Source: Selaginella moellendorffii (lineage: Eukaryota; Streptophyta; Lycopodiopsida; Selaginellales; Selaginellaceae). From it: 64,000 nt of DNA. Of this stretch, positions 10,610 to 19,664 are shown piece by piece. The position numbers and the translations under genes are program-made. Numbering within the stretch: the first letter of the stretch is position 1; each line of letters begins with the position of its first letter. Under the pieces are notes generated by a model. It ran no database searches, had not been told where the DNA came from, and was given only the letters and a program-made list of their open reading frames with translations. The stretch covers positions 2,763,444 to 2,827,443 of the forward strand of contig NW_003314264.1 in the NCBI RefSeq assembly GCF_000143415.4. The letters are read 5' to 3'.

Positions 10610-13600
10610 TCATTTTTTTCGTCGCACTCCCGCGCTAACACCCGAGAGCTGCTTGAGATTGGTGAGGGCGTCCTGCGCGAGCGCCTTGGTCGTGGCGCTC
10701 CCAAACTTGAAGGCCTCCACCAGCGCCTTGAAGAGCTTGGTGTCCACCGACAAGGACTTGGCCAAGTCGTCCACCCGGACAATCCTCTCCACCACCCACG
10801 CCGTCCTGTCCTGGAGCTCCCCCTTTTGCAGCCCGTAGAAGAGCTCCAAGATCTTTTGGAGGCCCTCCACTCTGCCCAGCTCCTCCACCGCCCCTCGGAG
10901 GTTGCTCGAGTCCGCCAGCAGCGTCGAGAGCGCCTCCATCGCTGCGAGCTGGACACCTTGGTCCTCCTCTTCGAGCAGCTCCAGCACCGGAACTATCGCT
11001 CTGGCCTCCACCATGCACACCGAGTCGGCTGGATCGCACACTCCCGGATGGATCGAGCAGGAGAGCTTGCCCGGCCGGGAGCGAAAGCAGAAACACGTCG
11101 TGGGTGGAAGCTCCGGCTTTCTGCACAAGCTTGCGGCCATGTTCGACAGGCACTTGATTCCCATCGCGGCCCTGTGCTTGATCACAAACTCGCCTTGCCG
11201 GTCCAGCTCGTTTACCAGGAGCGTCATCACGTCGTGCTGCCTCAGCGTCGACGGCGGGGAGAGCGCATTGGAGCGGAGGAAATGGAGGAGGATTCCCAGC
11301 AGGCCTTCGATCGTCTCGGACAAAAGCCGCGTGTGTGACCGCCCGCGCTTGCTGTCCTTTAAGCCGGCTAAGGTAGTGAGTGTCCATTCCAGGAGCTCGG
11401 GGTCTAAGTGTTGGGACACTTCTTTCTCTGTCATCGGGATGGCGCCGAGCACAAACGCAGCCGCCGCTCGCTCTTCGGTGTTTGTGGATCTTAAGAGAGC
11501 TTGTAGCCTCGCCGCCATTTCTGTCCCGTGGAACTCTCGGACTATGTCCGGCCCCAAGCGAGGAGCGATGACTGCTAATAGTCTTAACGCGTGTAACCGG
11601 TGACTGTCCACGGAAGTTTCCGATAGAAGAACAGCGCAAATTCTTACTCCATGCCCGCTTCGTATGTGCTCGCAAGCCTCCTCTGCACAAAGAAACATTT
11701 TACCTTGAGAGAACTGAAAAATGAGAACTTACCTCCAGCATCAGGAGACGAAGCCATTCCCGTAAGTATTTGCAACAGCGTGTGCTTCCAGTCCGGCCTG
11801 GCGTGAGCCATGAGGCCCAAGAGATTGTGTACCACAAACTCGGAATGCAGTGGTGTCCCCTCGGCATCGATGCTTGCGTTCTCCCAGCTCCCGCGGGACG
11901 ACACAAGCTTGCTCACCACCTCCGCCGCGCACTCTTTGAGCTTGAGTGCCCGATTGTTGACGGACGAGTGTATGCTAAACATGATGTCTAGCAGCGGTGG
12001 AAGTATCCCGGCCTCAATCAGCAAGCTTTTGTTGTCGGCCAGTGACGAAAGCATGAGGAAAACACCCAGGCTTGCCTCTTTTGCTTCCAGTGTGCCGGGT
12101 AGCATTGCAATGAGGCTCCGTGTCGCAGACTGCGCAACAAGCTTAACTTGGCTCTTTACCAGGTGTCTCTTTGCGAGATAACTTGCCATCTTGATCCGAG
12201 TTTCTTGGGGTCCTGTTGGTTGATCAAAAGATCAGTACAGCACAAAGCATAGCCACTACGTTTCTTTACCTTCGCAAAGACGTGCAAGCAAGGGTTGAAT
12301 TCTTCCTGCCTCGGCCATTTCCAGAACGTTTGACTCTACTTGCTCCAAGTTCCGTAAAGTTTTCTCGGCCAACTGAGAGAGGTCTTGGTCCTTGCTAGCG
12401 AGAAGGCCGGCCAGGTGAATTACGGCTCCTTTCTCTGTGCCTAGAACCTCACAAACCTCTAGGCTGCTGGTTGAGAGATGGTATAGTAACCGAGCAGCAT
12501 TTGCTTTCTCTTCGTCTTCCTTGCTGCCAAGGCTTCGCACGCTGAATCTTAAGAAGCCTTCCTTCACGATGATGTGCTGTGACAAAGATAGCAGAAGAGA
12601 GCCTAAGTTACTTTCAAACAGAAAAATTTTTGCGAATCGAACATACCTGATTGTCGGCGTCGTCTACAGCCATCCTGTCGAGAACTTCGAGCGCTTTCGA
12701 GCGGAAATAAGCAGCACCTTCCAAGCTCCAGATCTTTGCAATCTTGGGGATGAGGTTAGCACTCTTGATCTTCCACTTGTTCATCGGGTTCTCGTTGAAA
12801 AGCCGGAGGATCTCGTCGAGAGCACCGTCCACGTCCTGCATGAGCTCCACAGCTGTGAGCCTGTCCACCACGCTCTGCATTCGAGACGCTACATTCCTCT
12901 GGTACCACTCCTCGATGGTCTTTCGCAGCACAAGGTTGGAATGGAGCTCCGTGGTCGACAAGACGCGTCCACTGACCGGACAAGTCGGCTCCTTGTGCTG
13001 CTCCCGGCACGTCCGAAACCATTCCTCGATTGCATGCCGCTCGTAGGTGTGCTCCGACTCGAGCACCACCGGGTCCTTCATGACTTGTTTCGTGAGCGGG
13101 CACTCGAAGGCATCGAACGATGGTATCGCCTCGTCATCAGTCTGTAGCAATGCCGAGTTCTCGCAAGCCAGAGTGCTCAAAAGTTCCTCCACCATGGTTT
13201 CCAGCTCGTCCTTGTCCTCGGTGCTGATATCCGCTTTGAAGTACCGGAGCTCTCGAGACAAGAGCTCCCTATCTCTTTCGAAGTTAATGCCCAGATCCTT
13301 GGAGAACTTCACGATGAGCGAGTCAACGTCGAGGTCTAGCAGCTTTCGCGTCTCATCCTCCTCCGGATTTGGAACCTGGTAAAGAAAACTCTCTTTTCCC
13401 ATTTTTTATTTTGAGTGAATCTTACCTCGTAAGTTGTTTGTTTCATTCTCGAGATGAGATTGTCGAGCTTCGATCTGGAATTTTCTGACAAGGAGCTGCT
13501 CGCGTCCTGGAGCTGGGCGAGCGAGTTTTCCAATCCACGCACGACCTCTTCCACCTCACGGTTGAGCACACGCAGCCAAACGATCATATACAGCCGCCGC

Positions 13601-13842
13601 TTACGCTTGTGCCTGCTAACCATGCCCTGCGCCTTCCTCACACTGTTCGTCAGCGCCGCGCAAGCCCTGGCAGCGCCCTCTCCCATCCTCAAATCCCCCA
13701 ATTCCCGATCCAGCACCTCCTTGATCCCTTCCAGGAACGAAATAAGCTCCTTGATGCTCTCTTTCTTGGCGACCATCGCATTGGCATCCTGGATGACAGC
13801 GCTGAGCTCCTTGAGCAGTACGGCAACGCCCGGATTTGCCAT
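10610..13842 (-). CDS. U-box E3 ubiquitin ligase with armadillo repeats (PUB43/44-like)
   Basis: Five exons (13842-13426, 13375-12647, 12576-12270, 12212-11733, 11682-10610) give 1001 residues. Residues 1-220 are helical, resembling the UND region of plant PUBs. The U-box spans about 226-305: FECPLTKQVMKDPVVLESEH, TYERHAIEEWF and PTCPVSGRVL. The rest is ARM-like helical repeats such as GILPPLLDIMFSIHS, EERAAAAFVLGAIP and ARAIVPVLELLEEEDQGVQL. The length and ARM content match the PUB42/43/44 group, which ubiquitinate regulators in stress and hormone responses, using the ARM part for substrates. It is divergently arranged with a PPR gene whose local copy is broken. A decayed paralogue lies at 17190-18045. 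Substrate unknown. Confidence 0.92.
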
Positions 13843-14031
13843 AGTCGCCCAATTGCAAGGCGCGCCTCCCCAAACCTAGTTGATAGGCCGCACGGCCGCG
13901 AGCCACATTCTCACCTGTTCTAACGCGATCGATCGATGCACCAGACGCGCAGCGCTTTGACCCAGCTCGACTCACGCGCATAAAGTCAACATAAATAATC
14001 AAATCTTTGTGTTTGACCTAAAAACTCATTT
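13843..14031. promoter_or_regulatory. Divergent promoter of U-box gene and PPR remnant
   Basis: About 190 bp upstream of the U-box start. The stretch 13925-14000 (GCGCTTTGACCCAGCTCG and AAAGTCAACATAAA) is repeated at 18085-18165 between the U-box pseudogene and the intact PPR gene, so both copies inherited one bidirectional promoter. GTTTGACC and AAAGTCAA contain W-box cores (TTGAC). Confidence 0.55.
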
Positions 14032-14455
14032 GCGATGCCACAGAGAAACCAGCTTGTTTGTAACATCAGCTTATCATCAGCGAGGTCTTCGGCCTGATGC
14101 CGGAGAAGAACGGTATCTCGTCGATGGCGTATGCCCCACAAGGGCATCTTGATGTAGCTACAAGCTACTTTGCCGAAATGCCTTTAACCTGCTTGGCGTC
14201 TACGCACAAAGGGCAAAGAGGATCTTCGATCAGATGCCACCGTCTCCTGGAACTCGATGCTCTCTGCATATACCCAGAATGGGTATCTGAAAGAAGCCAA
14301 CCGGACCTGGTTTCATGCAATTCGATTCTTTACATTTCCTCTCTCAACGATAGCCTGAATGACTCAGAGGGATCTCTTCTCTCACAATTCCATGCTCGCA
14401 GCCTACAAAGGATATCTGGAAGACTGTGAGTTTCTCTTTGGTAACATGCAGGTCT
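14032..14455 (+). pseudogene. Broken copy of the PPR gene
   Basis: Matches 18390-18955 of the intact PPR gene: GATGCCACAGAGAAACCAGC, then MPEKNGISSMAYAPQGHLD, WNSMLSAYTQNGYLKEA in shifting frames, and SHNSMLAAY. Many deletions and frameshifts. The 5' 190 bp of the gene and everything after the sixth repeat are lost. It ends at an MDR intron sequence. Confidence 0.85.
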
Positions 14456-14965
14456 GGCTGCAAAATTTCTATCGATCGATTGTTCTTTTTGAGCATTTTT
14501 TCCTAGACCATCAACCTTGGAGAGACGAGCAAAAGGAAGAGCTCAAGGCCATTGGAGGTGACGAAGTCAAATTTGAAGAAGATCACAAGTGGTAAAATGG
14601 CATACGGGCAATCGACGCTGTTGGAGGTCCTCTAGTTTCTTTCACTATTAGGTGGTGTGTTCCTGCATGATCCTTTGCTACAGTGTTCTTGACGAGAAAC
14701 CAGAAGCCCAAATGAATGTCATCGACCTCATTTTTCGGCTAGTTAAGGTGCATGGGTTTTACGTTGTCAAGTGGAATCTTTCAGCAAAACCACTGCCACA
14801 ATCTTCGAGTTGATCTTGAAGGGAACCTCTAGCGGGGGAGAAGTCAATACGTAAAAGCCGGGTTTGTCTTTTATATATTTGTGTGTTCTCCAGACTTTGC
14901 GTCTCACTGTTTGATTTTCGTGGTGGGAAGGTGTTGTTGGTGAGCTCTTGCGCGTCAAATAGTTC
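14456..14965 (+). pseudogene. Degenerate MDR copy, exons 4-6
   Basis: Begins in MDR intron 3 (TTTCTATCGATCGATTG), then eroded exon 4 (AGGAAGAGCTCAAGGCCATT), exon 5 (CTTGACGAGAAACCAGAAGC, ATCGACCTCATTTTTCGGC) and exon 6 (GGTGGGAAGGTGTTGTTGG near 14920). It is disrupted by several indels and has no start. This relic lies outside the main tandem array. Confidence 0.8.
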
Positions 14966-14994
14966 CTAGGGTGATAATAGTTTGTCTGTGAAAG

Positions 14995-15720
14995 TTTCTG
15001 AAGAGCTTACTTTGGTCAGTGCACCTCCAATAGCGTCATATGCCATATTACCGTTTGTGATCGTTTTCACTTCCTCCACAACATCCTCAATTTTGGAGTT
15101 TATGACTTCGTCGCCTCCAAAACAAAAGAATTTTGAAATTCATAAACTTGAGGAAATAGTTCTCTGGATAGTGCAAAATGGCATATGACGCTATTGAAGG
15201 TGCACTGACCAAAGTAAGCCCTTCTTTTAGTTTCTTTCATTATTCCTCTCGCTTCTTTGTTGTAATCTCCAGGTCATTGTGGCACAGCGCGTTCCAGCAG
15301 CTTAGATACCAGACAGCGTGAGAAACCAAGGAACGATCCTTTGCTATGGTTTTCTTGACGAGAAACCAAAAGCCCAAGTTCATTTTTCAGTGGATTTTAC
15401 GTTGTCAAATGGGTGGAATCTTTCAGCGGCCGGACGAGTTTTGCAAAACCACCAGAGAGGAGAGCACACAGATATATGAAGACCGACCCAGCTTTTACGT
15501 ATGGCTTCGTGGGCCCTGTCCAGTGGGAACCACCAGAGGAGCCATGACTTCCTTCCAGATCAACTCGGAAGATTGTCTTTTTGTGGTTTGTGCAGTTGTT
15601 GGGGGTTGTTGGCGACACAGGATTTTGAGCAACACCCGCGTGGCTTACCATCGCCACCTTGCATACTGTCGCGTGATCACTATCGCTGAAACGCTCCACT
15701 TGGATGGCCTTCTGCGCAAA
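14995..15720. pseudogene. Scrambled MDR fragments in both orientations
   Basis: Three pieces are recognisable. 15000-15130 is an inverted exon 4 fragment (reverse reads GGCGACGAAGTCATAAACTC). 15175-15480 is a plus-strand exon 4/5 fragment (GGTGCACTGACCAAAGTAAG, CGTGAGAAACCAAGGAACGA). 15600-15715 is an inverted exon 1 fragment, reading KAIQVERFSDSDHATVCKVA on the minus strand. None is intact. 15721-15942 contains nothing I recognise. Confidence 0.75.
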
Positions 15721-15942
15721 AAACTCAAAGATTTATAACTGGAAACTCAAGCTTAAAAGTAGATTAAGAAGAAAGTCATCGAGTCTCCATGACAGCGTCT
15801 TTGGTTGTGGTGGTAGCACAACCATTAGGAACACTCACAGCTTTCCCCTAGTAACTAGTAACTTGCACACGTTGAGGTGTTCTCACATGCAATTCCATCT
15901 CTCAGTCCCCAGGCACTTCTTCTTGTTCCACCTTCACCTTTG

Positions 15943-17160
15943 CTATGCCAGGTCCTTTTTCCATGTTTGTGGCACATCTTGCTCTGTCTTGCTTCCCACG
16001 AAGCAAGCATACGAGTGTCCCGTCCTGTAGAATGTACACAATGTCCACTGCTTTTTCGTTGAACGCAAGGGGACGTACGGCATTAGTTCGACGAGGGCTT
16101 CAAGCTCCTTATTGTGTGCAGAAGTCACAAACAGCTGAAACGGACTTAGCACCTGTCCCCAAATGCGGATAACACCAATAAACAAGCCTGCTGCAGCTTC
16201 TTGCAACCTTTTGATCATCTTTTCCGCAAGATGCCGGAGGTAAGGACACAAGAAGTAGTCGAAACAGAAGAGCTTCATAGTTTTCAGTGGTGGGATTCCA
16301 AGACCGGTACTACTCGTCACCATCTTAAGGGCAGCTTCCACACTTTCTTTGGTCGTCATCTCCGTCTCTATCTTATTGACAACTGGACGAGAAATCCTAT
16401 CCTTGTAATCCTCGTCATCTTGAGATTCTGCATACAGCCGCACCAGCCTCGGCATTCTACCGGTGAAGTAATCGAGCCTGTCGAGCCGATCTTGATCTAA
16501 GCCTACATGGGCTATCCACGTCTGGAGCTCCGTCTCAGTATACGGCCCATCAAACACTTGGGTACGAATATAATCGTCAGCCTTATCGCTCGTTTCCCAC
16601 TCGTAGCGCTCTCTGCTGTTGGAAGAAGAAATTCTTACTAGCATATTGCCGCGGCATGCAGTTTTCAAACACCCGCAGCACTCCTTGTCAGTTTCCACCT
16701 TATCCCAGTCATCCACAACAACGAGCAAATCCCAATCTACCAGCTGACGCAGCTCCTCGAGCCTCAGGAGCTCCTTTCTCTCCGCTTCCAAATCCTTGGA
16801 CAAGAAACAGAGCATCAGAGCCTCTCGAAGAACGCAAGCAGGTGAATCAACAAAGTCCTTTCCACCGAGGAAGACTAACACACCGCCCATGCAGGTAGCC
16901 CGCGATGGTAGCCATGACGGTGCTTGCCGCAACCCTTTGAACCCAGTATCTGCATCACATTACCCGCCTGGAGCTCTAACACTGCTTGGTAAAGCCCCTT
17001 GGCATGCTCGCGGCCGATGTAGTAGTACTCCGGCTCGAGAGCAGACAAGAAGATGCTCGGCCAGTAGAGCTGCAAGCGACTCTTTGCCTCCCACAGAAAC
17101 TCGGGACCAAGCGATACCAGCCTCCCACTTAGCCATTATTCGCATAAACCTTAGACAAAT
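15943..17160 (-). pseudogene. P-loop NTPase-like gene remnant (RHS/Crinkler-type or STAND-like, tentative)
   Basis: The minus strand reads PEFLWEAKSRLQLYWPS, EPEYYYIGREHAKGLYQAVL, then a Walker A-like GSKGCGK near 16933, and in a different frame FLGGKDFVDSP and a Walker B-like DLLVVVDDWDKVE. At the P-loop the frame breaks: GGCAAGCACC appears where a GKST coding sequence would need two more bases. A second shift follows about 50 bp downstream. The 330-residue open frame after that (16932-15943) ends properly. The layout (YIGRE block, P-loop, DD Walker B, helical C-terminal part) resembles ATPases of the RHS/Crinkler-like group as I know them, but I cannot confirm this without a search. It sits between the broken PPR and the broken U-box gene and separates the two U-box/PPR blocks. 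Confidence 0.5.
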
Positions 17161-17189
17161 ATTTAGTGCTCTTTTATTTAACTTTCTCA

Positions 17190-18045
17190 AAAGCTCTTCC
17201 ACCGCCCCTCGCAGGTTGCTCGAGTCTGCCAGCGGCGTCGAGAGCCTCCACCGCCGTGCAGCTCCAGCACCGGAACTATCGCTCTAGGTTGCCATTGCAA
17301 TGAGCGCAGACTGAGCAACGAGCTTAACTTGATTCTTCATCATGTGTCTCTTTGCGAAATAACTTGCCACCTTGATCCGAGTTTCTTGGTTGATCAAAAG
17401 ATCAGTACACCAAAAGGCATGGGCACGACGTTTACTTGCAACTGTTGAATTCTTCTTGCCTCGGCCAACGTTTGACTTAGTTCCGAAAAGCCAACTGAGA
17501 GAGGTCTTGGTTCTTGCTAGCGAGAAGCCTTTCTCTGTGCCTAGAATCTCCCAAACCTCTAGGCCGCTCTGAGCAGCATTTGCATTCCTTGCTACCAAGG
17601 CTTCACACACTGAATCTCCTTCCTTCACGATAATGTCCTGTGACAAAGATAACAAAAGCAGAAAACTTTTGCGAGTCGTTCTTCGCGACTAGTGTCTCTT
17701 TTAGATCTTCTTTCTCTCTTTGCCGATTCAAGCGTTGTTGATTCGAGCTTCTAGCGCAATCTTGTGTCGGCATTGCTCGCCGCGGCGGAACATACCTGAT
17801 TGCTACAGCCATCCTGTCGAGAACTTCGAGCGCTTTCGAGCGGAAAAGAGCAGCACCGTCCAAGCTCCAGATGAGGTAAGTGCTCCTGATCTTCCCCTTG
17901 TTCATCGGGTTCCCGTTGGAAAGCCAGAGGATCTCGTCGAGAGCCCCGTCCACGTCCTGCATGAGCCCCACAGCGGTGAGCCTGTCTACGTTCCTCTGGT
18001 ACCACCCCTCGATCTTTCGCAGTACAAGTGGGCGTCCACTGATCA
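17190..18045 (-). pseudogene. Decayed copy of the U-box/ARM gene
   Basis: Minus-strand pieces match the intact gene: LRKIEGWYQRNVDRLTAV and DEILWLSNGNPMNKGKIRS (U-box end and following helices), FRSKALEVLDRMAV, then VWEILGTEKG, QETRIKVASYFAKRHMMKN, and near 17190-17290 a piece matching the late ARM region. The first 900 bp, including most of the U-box, and much of the C-terminal half are missing, with many small deletions. Confidence 0.85.
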
Positions 18046-18200
18046 TGCTTCACATGCTAATGTCGAAATGCTCTAACTCGATTGATCGATGCCCCGGCAT
18101 ACCAGACGCGCAACGCTTTGACCCAGCTCGCCTCGCTCACGCGCGTATAGTCAACATAGTCACGCCAATACGTTTTGTTTGACTAAATGTACTTTCATTT
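18046..18200. promoter_or_regulatory. Upstream region of the intact PPR gene
   Basis: Homologous to 13920-14030 (CAGACGCGCAACGCTTTGAC, TAGTCAACATAG). It sits directly between the U-box remnant and the PPR start, as expected for a duplicated bidirectional promoter. Confidence 0.5.
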
Positions 18201-19601
18201 ATGCTGCTGCCATCTAGCGCTTCATCCACAAATCGGCTCATCTACACGCATGGCAAGCGCGGCGACGCGCACGGCGCGCTCCAGCTCTTCAACGCAATCC
18301 CGCCCAGCAGCAGGACCATCTTCTCGTGGATTTCCATCCTCTGCGCGCTTGCCCAGGCGGGGCATCTGCAGGAATCGAAGCGGATCTTCGACACGATGCC
18401 GCAGAGAAACCAGCTTGTGTGTAACATTATGCTTGCTGCCTACATAAAAACTGGTAGTATCAGCGAGGCTACAAAGTTTTTCGTCCTGATGCCGGAGAAG
18501 AACATTATCTCGTGGACGGCGATACTTGCAGTGTATGCCCAACAAGGGTGTCTTGATGTGGCTACTGGATACTTTGCGGAGATGCCTTGTCACAATCTCG
18601 TAACTTGGACGGCTCTACTCGGCGCCTACGCACGAAGCGACCATGTACAAAGCGCAAAGAGGATATTCGATCAGATGCCGGAGCATGACACCGTCTCCTG
18701 GAACTCGATGCTTTCTGCATATACCCAGAATGGGTATCTAAAAGAAGCCAAGCTTGTCTTCTCAATGATACCTCAACCGGATCTGGTTTCATGCAACTCC
18801 ATTCTTCACGTTTCCTCTCTTAACGATAGGCTGGAGCAAACCAGCACAATGTATGATCAAATGACTCATAGGGATCTCTTCTCTCACAATTCCATGCTCG
18901 CAGCCTATGCTTCGAAAGGATACCTGGAAGAGTGTAAGTTTCTCTTCGATAACATGCCAGAGCGCAACGTTATATCTTTCACCACCTTGCTAATGGTATA
19001 CGCACAGACCTCAAACTTGAAGGAGGCGATCCAAGTCTTCCACTGGATGCCCGAGCGTAACACGGTCACCTGGAACTCCATGCTTTCGGGATATGCCCAG
19101 AACGGGCATATCGCCAAAGCCACCCGGGTCTTCCAAACTATGCCCGACCCAAACGTCGTCTCTTGGAAGGCCATCCTCGCTGCGTATGCCCAGAACGGCC
19201 TCTCCCCTCAAACCATATCCTCTTTCGATGAAATGCAAGTAACCGAGGCTCCCGACGATACTTGCTTCGTTCTAGTCTTGCTCGCGCTGTGTCACGCCGG
19301 GAAGTTGTTCCGAGGAAGAAACTGCTTCGTGTCGCTGAGCCTGGATCACGGACTTGAGCCTTCGAAGCAGCACTACTGCTGTCTCGTGAATCTGCTAGGC
19401 CGAGTGGGACACCTCGAGGAGGCCGCGGAGCTCATCACCAGTATGCCCTTCGCGCCTGATGCTTACGAGTGGCGATGCTTCCTCAGCCTTTGTCACGTGA
19501 GTTCCTGGCATGGCGCTTCTGCCGCCAAGTCTCTTCTGAAGCACGACTCGGACAATGCCGCTGGCTATGTGCTGCTGGCAAATATTCACACCTTTAGCTG
19601 A
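18201..19601 (+). CDS. Pentatricopeptide repeat protein, PLS class, intronless
   Basis: A single 466-residue frame. Repeats of 31-35 residues follow each other from about residue 10, with signatures such as RTIFSWISILCALAQAGHL, NIISWTAILAVYAQQGCLD, DTVSWNSMLSAYTQNGYLK, NTVTWNSMLSGYAQNGHIAK and NVVSWKAILAAYAQNGL. The end, PDAYEWRCFLSLCHV to YVLLANIHTFS, looks like the start of an E-type extension that stops early; there is no DYW deaminase domain. Family members bind organellar transcripts and direct C-to-U editing or processing. No strong transit peptide is visible; the first 10 residues are short and Ser-rich, so the annotated start could miss an upstream exon. A broken copy is at 14032-14455. 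Confidence 0.92.
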   Translation: MLLPSSASSTNRLIYTHGKRGDAHGALQLFNAIPPSSRTIFSWISILCALAQAGHLQESKRIFDTMPQRNQLVCNIMLAAYIKTGSISEATKFFVLMPEKNIISWTAILAVYAQQGCLDVATGYFAEMPCHNLVTWTALLGAYARSDHVQSAKRIFDQMPEHDTVSWNSMLSAYTQNGYLKEAKLVFSMIPQPDLVSCNSILHVSSLNDRLEQTSTMYDQMTHRDLFSHNSMLAAYASKGYLEECKFLFDNMPERNVISFTTLLMVYAQTSNLKEAIQVFHWMPERNTVTWNSMLSGYAQNGHIAKATRVFQTMPDPNVVSWKAILAAYAQNGLSPQTISSFDEMQVTEAPDDTCFVLVLLALCHAGKLFRGRNCFVSLSLDHGLEPSKQHYCCLVNLLGRVGHLEEAAELITSMPFAPDAYEWRCFLSLCHVSSWHGASAAKSLLKHDSDNAAGYVLLANIHTFS

Positions 19602-19664
19602 AATAGATTACAAACAGTCTCGAGAGAAACTAATGTCAGTGTAATACATAACGATAATCTTACA

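Larger units (their letters stand above)
7180..10758. repeat. Tandem segmental duplication, unit 2
   Basis: Runs from the GDSL tail to the intact U-box gene end, in the same order as unit 1 (3250-7179). It contains MDR copies C and D. Because the real U-box gene continues beyond 10758 and the real GDSL gene precedes 3250, the two intact outer genes mark the original left and right flanks. Confidence 0.85.

Noticed and set aside
10635-11690. 351-codon second minus-strand frame and 233-codon plus-strand ORF
   Set aside because: Shadows of the last U-box/ARM exon in other frames; composition is biased and no domain is present.
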